Positions 18,576-27,251 are shown, numbered from the stretch's first letter. The stretch is 64,000 bases of DNA from Terracoccus sp. 273MFTsu3.1 (GCF_000383675.1 NZ_KB911823.1:249095-313094), one strand, 5' to 3'. Notes: a model not told the origin generated them from the letters alone. Translations and numbers: made by a program.

Positions 18576-19342
18576 GCGGCGACACCTGTCGGCACCCAGG
18601 TGAGTGGCCCGTCGAGACGGGCCCGCAGCATCCGGGCGTATGCCGCTCGTACCGCGGGTGCGTCGGCGAGGTCGGGCGTGGCCTCGATCCATTCGTCGGG
18701 CACCTCGGCGACGACGGCCTCGACGGCCTCGGGCGTGAGCCGTGCCGCGAGCTCGTCGTGTCGCGCGGCCACGTCGCCTGCGACGTCGCGCAGGACGTGG
18801 CGGCTGGCGTCGAACGGCTGGGCCGCGAAGCGCTCCGGAGCCGGCGGCTTGCTCGGCCACGAGTGGTGGAAGTAGAGGGCGGCTCCGTGGTCGATGGCCC
18901 ACGTGCGTCCGTGCCAGACGAGCAGGTTGGGGTTGGACCACGTGCGGTCGACATTGGCCGTCAGGGCGTCGAGCCAGATGATCCGCTCGGCGAGGTCGGC
19001 GTCGGGCGGCCTCGAGCCGTCGTAGCCGAGGGAACCCGGGAGGAAGTCCACGCCGAGGTTGGTCCCGACCGAGGCCGTGAGCAGGTCCTGGACCTCCTCG
19101 TCGGCCTCGTACTTCGCGATGCGCGGGTCGAGGCGCACCACGGCGAGATCGGGCACCGGCACCTCGAGCAGCCGGGCGATCCCGGCGACGAGCACCTCGG
19201 CGACGAGGACCTTGAGCCCCTGACCGGCGCCGCGGAACTTCAGGACGTAGGTGCCGTCGTCGTCGGCCTCCACGATGCCCGGCAGCGAGCCGCCCTCCTT
19301 GAGCGGTGTCACGTAGCGGGTGGCGGTCAGCTCGGGAAGCAC
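18572..19342 (-). CDS. HipA-like kinase-fold protein (HipA_2)
   Basis: 256 residues. Kinase-like landmarks: YVLKFRG (candidate ATP-binding Lys near residue 34), NVDRTWSNPNLLV (catalytic-loop Asp/Asn) and WAIDHGAAL (metal-binding Asp). This matches HipA_2 proteins, relatives of the HipA toxin kinase but without its usual HipB antitoxin. Substrate unknown. GTG start with TAGGCT (19349-19354) six bases upstream. Cotranscribed with DUF3037. Confidence 0.78.
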   Translation of the reverse strand: MLPELTATRYVTPLKEGGSLPGIVEADDDGTYVLKFRGAGQGLKVLVAEVLVAGIARLLEVPVPDLAVVRLDPRIAKYEADEEVQDLLTASVGTNLGVDFLPGSLGYDGSRPPDADLAERIIWLDALTANVDRTWSNPNLLVWHGRTWAIDHGAALYFHHSWPSKPPAPERFAAQPFDASRHVLRDVAGDVAARHDELAARLTPEAVEAVVAEVPDEWIEATPDLADAPAVRAAYARMLRARLDGPLTWVPTGVAA

Positions 19343-19346
19343 GGCG

Positions 19347-20615
19347 TCAGCCTAGTGGCCGCTCGTGGTCGAGCACCGTGGCCCGCGTCCAGAGCCGGCC
19401 GAGCAGCATCGCGCTCGCCCCGTAGAGGCAGGCGAAGGCCACGAGCGGCCACCAGGCGAGCCCGCTCTCGGGGAGGACGAGCGCGCCGAGGGCCGCCGCC
19501 GCGACCATGCCGGCGTTGTAGACGACGTCGTAGGCCGAGAAGGCGCGGCCGAGCAGGTGGTCGTCGACGTGGGCCTGCAGCAGCGAGTCGACGGTGATCT
19601 TGACGCACTGCGAGGTGAAGGAGACGACGAAGCCGACGACGACGATGCTCCACGGCGTGAGGAACGGCCCCAGCACGGCGCACACGAGCGCGCCCAGCGC
19701 GAGCATCCGGGCGGCATACGGCACGGCGGTCAGGCGGGGGGCGAGCCACGGGGTGACGAAGGCCGCGGAGGCGAACCCCAGCGCGGACGCGCCGGCGGCG
19801 ATGCCGAAGCCCTGGGCGCCGTGACCGGACTCGAACGGACCGCGGAAGAGGAGCAGGGTCTGCAGCAGGAGGAAGCCGAACGGGAGCCGGGTGAGGAAGA
19901 CGAGGGCGAGCAGCAGGCGCGCGCGGCGCGGCAGCGTGTGCACGGCCTCGACGAGACCCGTCACCACGGATCTCGTGATCTGCCCGACCGACGGCGCGCC
20001 GCTCGTGTCGTCAGGGCCGATGAACGGCAGCCGCGTCGCCGCCCAGGCCGCCAGGAGGACCCCGGTGGCGGCGAGGAGCACGTCGACGACGTCACTGCCG
20101 CCGAGGGCCCGGACGCCGGTGCCGACCGCGCCACCGAGGAGGTACGCGAGGGAGCCGCACGTGGGCGCGACGGAGTTCGCGCTCACGAGGTCCTGGCGCG
20201 GCACCACGTGCGGCATGGCCGACGAGAGCCCGGCGAGGATGAAGCGGTTGACCGAGAAGACGAGGAGCACGAGGCCGAAGAACGCCGGGCCGCTCTCGGC
20301 TCCCGTGACGAGGACGGAGACGCCGAGGATCGCCGCGGCCCGGATCAGCTGGCTGACGACGATGACACGCTTGCGCGGCCAGCGGTCGAGGAGCACCCCG
20401 ACGAAGGGCCCGAGGGCCGAGTACGGCAGCAGCACGATCGCGAAGGCGATGGCGATCCCGCGCGCGTCGGCGGCCTTCTCGGGGTTGAAGAGGATGTGGC
20501 TGGCCAGGGCGACCTGGAAGATGCCGTCGCTGAACGACGAGGTGACCCGGCTGACGAAGAGCCGACGGAACCCGCGCCCCCGGAGCAGGGTGAACAGGGC
20601 GCGCAGGAAGGTCAC
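19347..20615 (-). CDS. Major facilitator superfamily transporter
   Basis: 422 residues with about twelve hydrophobic helices and the MFS loop motif LDRWPRKRVIVVSQ between helices 2 and 3. The N-terminal FRRLFVSRVTSSFSDGIFQVALA resembles MFS drug-efflux-like proteins of actinobacteria. Substrate unknown. GTG start follows TACGCT (20623-20628) by seven bases. Four bases separate its stop from the HipA-like gene's start. Confidence 0.85.
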   Translation of the reverse strand: MTFLRALFTLLRGRGFRRLFVSRVTSSFSDGIFQVALASHILFNPEKAADARGIAIAFAIVLLPYSALGPFVGVLLDRWPRKRVIVVSQLIRAAAILGVSVLVTGAESGPAFFGLVLLVFSVNRFILAGLSSAMPHVVPRQDLVSANSVAPTCGSLAYLLGGAVGTGVRALGGSDVVDVLLAATGVLLAAWAATRLPFIGPDDTSGAPSVGQITRSVVTGLVEAVHTLPRRARLLLALVFLTRLPFGFLLLQTLLLFRGPFESGHGAQGFGIAAGASALGFASAAFVTPWLAPRLTAVPYAARMLALGALVCAVLGPFLTPWSIVVVGFVVSFTSQCVKITVDSLLQAHVDDHLLGRAFSAYDVVYNAGMVAAAALGALVLPESGLAWWPLVAFACLYGASAMLLGRLWTRATVLDHERPLG

Positions 20616-20663
20616 GCGGCACAGCGTACGGTCACCGGTGGGATGCCCGGCGACGGGACGCGG

Positions 20664-21485
20664 TCAGCGCGCAAGTCGCCCGATGAGGGCCGCGGCGCAC
20701 ACGATCCCGGCGACCGCGCTGCCGGCGAGGACCCCGAAGTCGACCCAGTAGCTCGTCGGCGTGCCGAGCAGCAGGCCGCGCAGGGCCGACACCTCGTAGG
20801 TCAGGGGGTTGACGTGGCTGATGACCTGGAGCCACCCCGGCATCATCTCGATCGGGTAGAGCGCGTTCGAGGCGAAGAAGAGCGGCATCGTGATCGCCTG
20901 GCCGATCCCCATGAGCCGGTCGCGCTTGAGGGCGACCCCGGCGATGCTGAGCGACAGGCACGAGAAGAACGCCGCGCCCAGCATGACGACGACCACCACC
21001 CCGAGCAGCCGCACCGGGTTCCACGTCATCGCCACGCCCATCAGCGCGGCGACGACGATGACGATGACGGCCTGGGCCACGGACCTGACTCCGGCGGCGA
21101 ACGCCTTGCCCGCCACGAGGGCTGATCGCGGAGTCGGCGTGACGAGGAGCTTGGTCAGGACGCCGGCATCACGTTCCCAGATGATCTGGATGCCGTAGAA
21201 GATCGCGATGAACAGGGCTGACTGGGCGATGACGCCGGGCGCCAGGAAGTCGAGGTAGTCGATGCCGCCCGTGGGGATCGCCCGGATCTGGCTGAAGGTC
21301 GTGCCGAAGATGACGAGCCAGAGGATGGGCTGGATCGCCCGGGTGACGAGCTCGCTGCGGTCGTGCCGCAGCTTCTGGAGCTCGACGAGGCAGAACGTGG
21401 TGACGCGTGACGCGAGGAGCCGTACCCCGGTCCGGCTCTGCCGGTCAGCCCAGACGGCGGGCGGTTCGACGAGTTGCTCGGACAC
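20664..21485 (-). CDS. ABC-2 type transporter permease (DrrB-like)
   Basis: 273 residues, six hydrophobic segments and the ABC-2 motif region (WERDAGVLTKLLVTPTPRSALVAGK; ALYPIEMMPGWLQVISHVNPLTY). With the upstream ATPase it forms an exporter of the daunorubicin/antibiotic resistance type. The GTG at 21485 overlaps the ATPase gene by 41 bases; a later start is possible but would cost conserved N-terminal sequence. Confidence 0.88.
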   Translation of the reverse strand: MSEQLVEPPAVWADRQSRTGVRLLASRVTTFCLVELQKLRHDRSELVTRAIQPILWLVIFGTTFSQIRAIPTGGIDYLDFLAPGVIAQSALFIAIFYGIQIIWERDAGVLTKLLVTPTPRSALVAGKAFAAGVRSVAQAVIVIVVAALMGVAMTWNPVRLLGVVVVVMLGAAFFSCLSLSIAGVALKRDRLMGIGQAITMPLFFASNALYPIEMMPGWLQVISHVNPLTYEVSALRGLLLGTPTSYWVDFGVLAGSAVAGIVCAAALIGRLAR

Positions 21486-22260
21486 CGCGCAGCCCTCCCT
21501 TCTCGCCGTCGCCGGCGTCATCTCCCAGGGCCTCACCCGTGTGGTGACGGAAGACGTCCTCGAGGCTGGCACCCTCCCCGGCCGCGGCCTTGAGCTCGTC
21601 GGGCGAGCCGAGGGCGCGCAGGGCGCCGCGGTGCATGAGGGCGACCCGGTCGCAGAGGGCATCGGCCTCCTCCATGTAGTGGGTCGTGAGCAGCACCGTC
21701 ATCCCGTGGTCACGCTGCATCTGTGCCACCCGCATCCAGACGCTGTCGCGGGCGACGGGGTCGAGCCCGACCGTGGGCTCGTCGAGGACGAGGAGCGCAG
21801 GACGGTTGACGAGTGCCTGGGCGAGCTCGAGACGGCGCACCATGCCGCCGGAGTAGGTCGAGGCCAGTCGCGACTCGTCGCCACGGAGGTCGACCATCTC
21901 GAGGACCTCGTCGACGCGAGCACGCCTCTCGCGCCGAGGGACGTCGAAGAGACGGGCGAACCACTCGACGTTCTCGCGGCCCGACAGGGCGCCCTCGATG
22001 GACAGCTGCTGCGGCACGTAGCCGAGGAGCCGTCGCACGACCATCGCCTGGGTGCGCACCGAGCGCCCGAAGATCTCGACCTCGCCGGTCTGGAGGGGCA
22101 GCAGGGTGTTGAGCAGCCGGATCGTCGTCGTCTTGCCGGCACCGTTGGGTCCGAGCAGTCCGAAGCACTCGCCCGGCTCGACGGCCAGGGTGAGGTCGTC
22201 GACGGCCCGGTGGGTCCCGAAGCTGTAGCCCAGGCCCCGGATGTCGATGGCCGAGGTCAT
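21445..22260 (-). CDS. ABC transporter ATP-binding protein (DrrA-like)
   Basis: 271 residues with Walker A GPNGAGKTTT, Q-loop YVPQQLS, signature YSGGMVRRLE, Walker B LLVLDEPTVGLD and H-loop TTHYMEEAD. Energises the downstream ABC-2 permease. Its ATG overlaps the stop of the marR gene (ATGA at 22257-22260), giving a coupled marR-ATPase-permease operon. Confidence 0.92.
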   Translation of the reverse strand: MTSAIDIRGLGYSFGTHRAVDDLTLAVEPGECFGLLGPNGAGKTTTIRLLNTLLPLQTGEVEIFGRSVRTQAMVVRRLLGYVPQQLSIEGALSGRENVEWFARLFDVPRRERRARVDEVLEMVDLRGDESRLASTYSGGMVRRLELAQALVNRPALLVLDEPTVGLDPVARDSVWMRVAQMQRDHGMTVLLTTHYMEEADALCDRVALMHRGALRALGSPDELKAAAGEGASLEDVFRHHTGEALGDDAGDGEKGGLRGVRATRRTARRLG

Positions 22261-22802
22261 GGCCGTTCGCCGGCGGCCGACTCGTCCTGGCGGTCGAGCG
22301 GCGCGGCCACGGTGACAGCCGGCTCGGAGGCCTGCGGGTCGGTGCCCTCGGGCTCCTCCGGCAGGTCCGCGGCGATGCGGGCGATGGTCGGCAACGCCGC
22401 GGCCAGGCGGGCGCGGTCGGCGGCCGGGAGCCCTGCGAGCGCCACTGCGGTGGACTGCGCGCGACGGTCGCGCCACTGCTCCAGGCCCGCGCGGGCCGAG
22501 GGCGTGAGGTCGAGCCGGGCCACACGCCGGTCGCTCGAGTCGCGCTCACGCACGAGCACCTCGAGCACGAGCAGCTGGCCGACGAGGGTCGAGACCGTGT
22601 TGGCGGCGAGTCCGAGGACCCGGGCCGACTCGGCCACGGTGATCCCGGGGTTGCGCCGCACGACGCGCAGGAGCTCGAGCTGGGCTCCGGACAGCGCGAG
22701 CTCGGGAAGGGGAGCGCCGACGAGACGCCGCGACCGGCGCCGCAGCAGCCCGATGACGTCGTAGAGGTCGTCCGCCAGCCCAGCCACGTTCTCGTCGCTC
22801 AC
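22257..22802 (-). CDS. MarR-family transcriptional regulator
   Basis: 181 residues. Winged helix with GITVAESARVLGLAANTVSTLVGQL (recognition helix) and the wing SSDRRVARLDLTP, typical MarR. The C-terminal 40 residues are Pro/Glu-rich extension. First gene of the exporter operon, so it probably represses its own promoter in response to the exported compound. GTG start with TAATCT (22809-22814) six bases upstream. Confidence 0.9.
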   Translation of the reverse strand: MSDENVAGLADDLYDVIGLLRRRSRRLVGAPLPELALSGAQLELLRVVRRNPGITVAESARVLGLAANTVSTLVGQLLVLEVLVRERDSSDRRVARLDLTPSARAGLEQWRDRRAQSTAVALAGLPAADRARLAAALPTIARIAADLPEEPEGTDPQASEPAVTVAAPLDRQDESAAGERP

Positions 22803-22883
22803 GATCGAAGATTACGTCTGTCGCAGAGGCGTGACCAGAGAAACGGGAGCTGGAGGTCCCGATGCAGCCGTCCGGGTACGAGA

Positions 22884-22921
22884 AGACCCCCGGGTCCTGG
22901 CCTGCAGGAACCCGGGGGTCT
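22884..22921 (-). terminator. Hairpin terminator of tRNA-Leu
   Basis: Arms agacccccgggt (22884-22895) and acccgggggtct (22910-22921) are fully complementary. It begins three bases after the tRNA CCA end, and it lacks a long T run. Confidence 0.75.
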
Positions 22922-22923
22922 CA

Positions 22924-23010
22924 TGGTGTCGAGGGGGGGACTTGAACCCCCACGCCCGTTAAGGGCACTAGCACCTCAAGCTAGCGCGTCTGCCATTCCG
23001 CCACCCCGAC
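22924..23010 (-). tRNA. tRNA-Leu (anticodon GAG)
   Basis: Reads CUN leucine codons. On the minus strand the 7-bp acceptor stem GTCGGGG/CCTCGAC, the anticodon stem CTAGC/GCTAG with loop TTGAGGT (anticodon GAG, 22975-22977), a long variable arm (type II, as required for Leu) and the T arm GGGGG-TTCAAGT-CCCCC can all be folded. The 3' CCA is encoded (22924-22926). Length 87 with CCA. Confidence 0.96.
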
Positions 23011-23055
23011 AAGGTGTTGCAAGGGGCTCGTGGGATTCCCTTGCGGCGAGGCGAA

Positions 23056-23085
23056 ACGTTACACGGGGCCCGACCAAAAGACCAA
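23056..23085 (-). promoter_or_regulatory. Promoter of tRNA-Leu
   Basis: Minus-strand TTGGTC (23080-23085), 18-base spacer, TAACGT (23056-23061). Transcription would begin near 23049, leaving about 38 bases of leader to be removed by RNase P. Confidence 0.5.
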
Positions 23086-23131
23086 ACGGGCGGCTGCTGG
23101 CCTCGGGAGGCGGCGGCATACGCTGATCGGC

Positions 23132-24490
23132 ATGAGCCACGACGACGCCGACCGCACCGCGACGAGCACGGCACGGACTGCCGTGACGCCCGAGGAGGAG
23201 GTCGCGCGGATCTGCGCCGAGCTCATCCGGATCGACTCCTCCAACTACGGAGACGGGTCGGGTCCGGGGGAGCGCAAGGCGGCCGAGTACGTCATGGAGC
23301 AGCTCGACGCGGTCGGCCTCGAGGGCACCCTGCTCGAGAGCGAGCCGGGCCGCGCGACGGTCGTCGTGCGCCTCGAGGGCGAGGACTCCTCGCGCCCCGG
23401 GCTCGCGGTCCACGGCCACCTCGACGTGGTGCCGGCCAACGCCGCGGACTGGCTGGTCGACCCCTTCGCAGCGGAGGAGCGCGACGGCTGCATCTGGGGC
23501 CGAGGAGCGGTCGACATGAAGGACATGGACGCGATGATCCTCGCGAACATCCGTCACTTCGCCCGCACCGGCACGAAGCCCGCCCGCGACACGACGTTCG
23601 TCTTCTTCGCCGACGAGGAGGCCGGCGGCACCTACGGGAGCCATTGGCTCGTCGACCACCACCCGCACTGGTTCGAGGGCGTGACCGAGGCGATCAGCGA
23701 GGTCGGCGGCTACAGCGTCACGGTGCCGACGCCCGAGGGCCAGCAGCGCGCGTACCTCCTCCAGACCGCGGAGAAGGGCATCGCCTGGCTGCGGCTGCGC
23801 GCGCACGGACGCGCCGGGCACGGGTCGGTGCCCAACGACGAGAACGCCATCGTCCGCCTCGCCGCCGCCATCGGCCGGATCGCCGCCCACGAGTGGCCGC
23901 GTGAGTACATCGCCTCGGTCCGTGAGCTGCTCGACACGCTCGGCACCCTGACGGGGCTCTCGTCGACCGACGACGACCTCGAGCCGCTGCTCGCCACGCT
24001 CGGCGGGGCCCAGGGCTTCGTGCGGGGCACGCTGCGCGACACCGCCAACGTCACGATGCTCGAGTCGGGCTACAAGCACAACGTCATCCCGCAGACGGCG
24101 ACGGCGGCCGTCGACTGCCGGTTCCTGCCCGGCCACGAGGACGCCCTCATGGCCACGATCCGCGAGCTGGCCGGCGAGCACGTCGAGGTCGAGGTCGTGC
24201 ACCGCGACGTCGCCATCGAGGCGCCGTTCTCCGGTCACCTCGTCGAGTCGATGAAGCAGGCGCTGCTGCGCGAGGACCCCGAGGCCGTCGTGCTGCCCTA
24301 CTGCCTCTCGGGCGGCACCGACAACAAGGCGCTGGGCCGCCTCGGCATCAGCGGCTACGGCTTCGCGCCGCTGCGGCTGCCGGCCGATCTCGACTTCGCG
24401 CCGATGTTCCACGGCATCGACGAGCGGGTGCCCACGTCGTCGCTCCGCTTCGGGGCGCGGGTGCTCGGCGACTTCCTGCGCTCCTGCTGA
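23132..24490 (+). CDS. M20/M25/M40-family metallopeptidase
   Basis: 452 residues. Zinc-binding landmarks: HGHLDVVPA, the WGRGAVDMKDMDA segment, ADEEAGG (catalytic Glu) and late GGTDNKAL, with a dimerisation insert between. The family splits dipeptides or deacylates amino acids. Start at ATG 23132, seven bases after TACGCT (23119-23124), rather than the longer frame that crosses the tRNA. That -10 is part of a copy of the window-wide GGCATAC motif. Confidence 0.9.
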   Translation: MSHDDADRTATSTARTAVTPEEEVARICAELIRIDSSNYGDGSGPGERKAAEYVMEQLDAVGLEGTLLESEPGRATVVVRLEGEDSSRPGLAVHGHLDVVPANAADWLVDPFAAEERDGCIWGRGAVDMKDMDAMILANIRHFARTGTKPARDTTFVFFADEEAGGTYGSHWLVDHHPHWFEGVTEAISEVGGYSVTVPTPEGQQRAYLLQTAEKGIAWLRLRAHGRAGHGSVPNDENAIVRLAAAIGRIAAHEWPREYIASVRELLDTLGTLTGLSSTDDDLEPLLATLGGAQGFVRGTLRDTANVTMLESGYKHNVIPQTATAAVDCRFLPGHEDALMATIRELAGEHVEVEVVHRDVAIEAPFSGHLVESMKQALLREDPEAVVLPYCLSGGTDNKALGRLGISGYGFAPLRLPADLDFAPMFHGIDERVPTSSLRFGARVLGDFLRSC

Positions 24491-24512
24491 CGTCGAGCGG
24501 CGGACGCGTCGT

Positions 24513-24698
24513 TCAGGCCGTGCGCTCGACGCGCATGATCCGGCGGCGCAGCCACATCCGACGCACGCCACCTTCGTAGACGACCGTGCGCGACAGCTCC
24601 CAACGGCCGTACTCGGCGTGCTCACGCACCGCCTGTCTGGCCTGGGCCTTCGACGTGTGGCGGTCGAACGTGAGGACCCGGTACTCGTACTCCGTCAT
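24513..24698 (-). CDS. DUF5703 family small protein
   Basis: 61 residues starting MTEYEYRVLTF and ending in WLRRRIMRVERTA, the pattern of a small conserved actinobacterial family of unknown function. The middle HAEYGRWELSRTVVY is the conserved core. Convergent with the M20 gene. ATG at 24698 chosen on this N-terminus; a longer frame exists but is compositional. Confidence 0.75.
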   Translation of the reverse strand: MTEYEYRVLTFDRHTSKAQARQAVREHAEYGRWELSRTVVYEGGVRRMWLRRRIMRVERTA

Positions 24699-24878
24699 CG
24701 CCGTCCATTCTGACACCAACCGTGACCCCTCCGAGACCGTATGCGCGGCGTGGCGGTCACCTGACCGCGGTACCGTCTCTGGGTCATCCGGCCGCGTACC
24801 GGGCCTGCGTGGTCCGCGCGGCGAGCAGGGGAACCGCCTGGCACCGCCCGGCGTCAAGGGCCCAGGAGGTCACCGCAC

Positions 24879-25673
24879 ATGAAATGGAACACCCGCCGCA
24901 TCGCGGCAGCAGCCATCGTCCTACCGGCCGTTCTCGGCGTCGCCGCCTGTGGCAAGAGCGAGAGCCCCGCGCCCGCGACGGGGCAGACGCAGGCCAGCTC
25001 GGCGGCCGCGACGAGCGATGCGCCGGCCGCCGGTCAGCCGTACAAGGACAAGGCGTCGTTCGTGGCCGCCATGAAGGCCGCGGGCAAGAACGCCACGACC
25101 GCCCACGTCACGATGGCGATGGACGCCGCCGGCCAGAAGATCGCCATCACCGGTGACACGAAGGTCGACGCGAGCAACCCGGCGATGAAGATGACGATGG
25201 ACATGGGCCCCTCGATGAAGCTCGACATGGTCCTCGTCGACAAGAAGGTCTACATGAAGGGCTTCCCGGGCCTCGCCGCGGGCAAGTGGGCCGTCATCGA
25301 CAGCAGCTCGACGCTCGGCAAGCAGCTCTCGCAGTCGCTCGACCAGGCCGACCCGACGAAGATGTACGACCAGTTCGGCGCGGCCGTGCAGGACGTCAAG
25401 TACGTCGGTGAGGACACCGTCGACGGCGAGAAGACGTGGAAGTACGACCTGACGCTCGACACCACGGCGATGCAGGCCAAGCTGCCCGCCGCCGAGAAGC
25501 AGAAGATGCCCGCCACCATCACGTACACCGCGTGGCTCGACGAGAAGAACCAGCTGCGCAAGGTCACCTTCGACCTCTCCGGCGTCAAGGCCGAGATGAC
25601 GATGAGCAAGTACGGCGAGCCGGTCGACATCACCGCCCCGCCGGCCGCCGACACCGTCAAGGCGCCGATGTGA
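24879..25673 (+). CDS. Lipoprotein, LppX/LprG-like
   Basis: 264 residues. Signal peptide with Arg-rich start, hydrophobic core and lipobox LGVAAC (Cys near residue 24), so it is anchored to the outer face of the membrane. The rest has the repeated Met-rich beta strands (MTMDMGPSMKLDMVLV, KTWKYDLTLDT) of the LppX_LprAFG fold, whose mycobacterial members carry lipids or glycolipids. Thr/Ala/Pro linker after the lipobox. Followed by a strong terminator. Confidence 0.8.
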   Translation: MKWNTRRIAAAAIVLPAVLGVAACGKSESPAPATGQTQASSAAATSDAPAAGQPYKDKASFVAAMKAAGKNATTAHVTMAMDAAGQKIAITGDTKVDASNPAMKMTMDMGPSMKLDMVLVDKKVYMKGFPGLAAGKWAVIDSSSTLGKQLSQSLDQADPTKMYDQFGAAVQDVKYVGEDTVDGEKTWKYDLTLDTTAMQAKLPAAEKQKMPATITYTAWLDEKNQLRKVTFDLSGVKAEMTMSKYGEPVDITAPPAADTVKAPM

Positions 25674-25730
25674 TGCAGGCGTGACACGCCACGTGGGCGA
25701 CGGGTGAACGCCCCGCCAACCACGCGTGAA

Positions 25731-25765
25731 CGATCCCGCAGCGAGCACGGCTCGCTGCGGGATCG
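25731..25765 (+). terminator. Terminator after the lipoprotein gene
   Basis: 16-bp perfect stem cgatcccgcagcgagc / gctcgctgcgggatcg with a 3-base loop, followed by a short T-rich stretch. Confidence 0.85.
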
Positions 25766-25834
25766 CTCTGTTCCCGGGTGTTTCCGGGCCCGGAATCGGT
25801 GCCTTCGGTCGTGTGGGTCGACTACGGTCGAGGC

Positions 25835-26257
25835 ATGACCGTCGACCCCCGCTCCGCCCTCGAGCAGCTGATCGTCGCCCTCGAACGCCACCTCGAGGCC
25901 GCGAGTGCCAGCCGAGACCCCGACCACCCCATGGTGATGGCGGCCGCGCAGGACCTCGCCGAGGCTTTCGACGACTACGACGAGGCGCTCTACGAGGCGA
26001 CCGAGGTCGCGACGCCTCTCGCGATCTACGGCGACGACTTCGACGGGCACGAGGACGAGGACGGCACCGAGGGCCGCGTCTACGCCGGGCTCGACTCGGA
26101 CGACTACGACGAGGACGACGACGACGACGATGACGATGACGATGACGACGACGACGACGATGACGATGACGATGACGATGACGACTACGAGGACGACGAC
26201 GACGTCGAGGACCACCTCGAGGGCGGCGTGACCGAGAGCTCCGACACCCGAGCCTGA
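25835..26257 (+). CDS. Acidic protein with 24-residue poly-aspartate run
   Basis: 140 residues. Residues 1-60 are an ordinary, probably helical N-terminal domain (ALEQLIVALERHLEAA, VMAAAQDLAEAFDDYDEALYEA). From about residue 70 the chain is Asp/Glu rich, with 24 consecutive Asp at residues 94-117 and another DDDD run later. The ATG follows TACGGT (25823-25828) by six bases. No family recognised; the N-terminal part looks like a small conserved actinobacterial protein whose tail has expanded. The tail could bind Ca2+ or other cations or basic proteins. Confidence 0.75.
   Translation: MTVDPRSALEQLIVALERHLEAASASRDPDHPMVMAAAQDLAEAFDDYDEALYEATEVATPLAIYGDDFDGHEDEDGTEGRVYAGLDSDDYDEDDDDDDDDDDDDDDDDDDDDDDDDYEDDDDVEDHLEGGVTESSDTRA
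26114..26185 (+). repeat. GAY codon microsatellite with a 30-bp tandem duplication
   Basis: 24 GAC/GAT codons. Bases 26114-26143 (five GAC, then GAT-GAC-GAT-GAC-GAT) are repeated exactly at 26144-26173, followed by four more Asp codons. The identical GAC/GAT pattern shows DNA-level duplication rather than codon-by-codon selection. Confidence 0.9.
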
Positions 26258-26307
26258 CCTCGGCGCCGCTCGGCGCGAGGCGTCACCGCACCGGGTCCGG
26301 AGCGGTG
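26258..26307. terminator. Two hairpins between convergent genes
   Basis: First stem cctcggcgccg/cggcgcgagg (26258-26280, one bulge); second stem caccgcaccgg/ccggagcggtg (26284-26307, one A-A mismatch). They lie between the poly-Asp gene and the convergent aldo/keto reductase gene and can serve both. Confidence 0.6.
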
Positions 26308-26315
26308 CGCGCGCG

Positions 26316-27251
26316 TCAGGCCGAGACGTCGTCCAGGGCGGCGACGATCTCCGACGGCAGGGCGAGCTCGAGGCTTGCGAGCGCGGAGCGCAGCTGGGCG
26401 GCCGTCCGGGCGCCGACGATGGGCGCCGCCACGCCAGGCCGGTCGCGCAGCCACGCCAGGGCAACCTCGCCGGGCTTGGCCCCGAGGCCTCGGGCGGCCA
26501 TCGCCACGGCGTCGGCGACGCGTGTGGTCTGCTCGTCGAGGAAGCGCTCGGCGAAGCCCGGGAAGTCGCTCGAGGCAGCGCGCGACCCCGAGGGTATGCC
26601 GTTGCGGTACTTGCCGGTCAGCACGCCGCGTCCCAGCGGTGACCAGGGGAGCAGCCCGAAGCCGAGCGACGTCGCGGCCGGCGTGACCTCGTGCTCGGGC
26701 GTACGGCATACCAAGGAGTACTCGATCTCGTTGGCCACCAGAGGGATTCGGGCCGACTCGAGCAGGCTGAAGGCGCGCGCGGACTGCCAGCCGGAGTAGT
26801 TGGAGACGCCGACGTAACGGGCCCGGCCCGACGTCGCCGCCCATTCGAGAGCGGAGAGCGTCTCGGAGAGAGGCACCTCGTCAGACCACGTGTGCGCGAG
26901 CCAGAGGTCGACGTGGTCGGTGCCGAGGCGGCGCAGCGACGTGTCGAGCTGGGCCATGAGCCCGCGCCGCGACACGTCGACCCGTCGCTCGCCACCCGAC
27001 CGGGAGATGCCCGCCTTGGTGCAGATGACGAGGTCGTCGCGAGGGACCGTCCCGTCCAGCAGGCCCCCGAGGATGGTCTCGGAGTCGCCGCCGCCGTAGC
27101 CGTAGGCCGTGTCGACGAGGTTGCCGCCCGCCTCGACGAACGCACGCAGGTGGTCGCCGGCCTCGTGGCGGTCCACGGCGTTGCCCCAGAGCATCGTCCC
27201 GAGGGCGAGAGGGGTGACCGTGAGACCGGACGAGCCGAGACGCCTGCGCAT
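26316..27251 (-). CDS. Aldo/keto reductase
   Basis: 311 residues, TIM-barrel AKR. Catalytic set visible: LVDTAYGYGGGDSE (Asp and Tyr), ICTKAG (Lys) and DLWLAHTWS (His). C-terminal PIVGARTAAQLRSAL binds NADPH. Substrate unknown. ATG at 27251 follows TACCGT (27259-27264) by seven bases; divergent from the LLM oxidoreductase. Confidence 0.9.
   Translation of the reverse strand: MRRRLGSSGLTVTPLALGTMLWGNAVDRHEAGDHLRAFVEAGGNLVDTAYGYGGGDSETILGGLLDGTVPRDDLVICTKAGISRSGGERRVDVSRRGLMAQLDTSLRRLGTDHVDLWLAHTWSDEVPLSETLSALEWAATSGRARYVGVSNYSGWQSARAFSLLESARIPLVANEIEYSLVCRTPEHEVTPAATSLGFGLLPWSPLGRGVLTGKYRNGIPSGSRAASSDFPGFAERFLDEQTTRVADAVAMAARGLGAKPGEVALAWLRDRPGVAAPIVGARTAAQLRSALASLELALPSEIVAALDDVSA

Noticed and set aside
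26114-26185. GAC/GAT repeat as a CRISPR-like or noncoding array
   Set aside because: There are no spacers, and the repeat stays in frame inside a gene with promoter and start.
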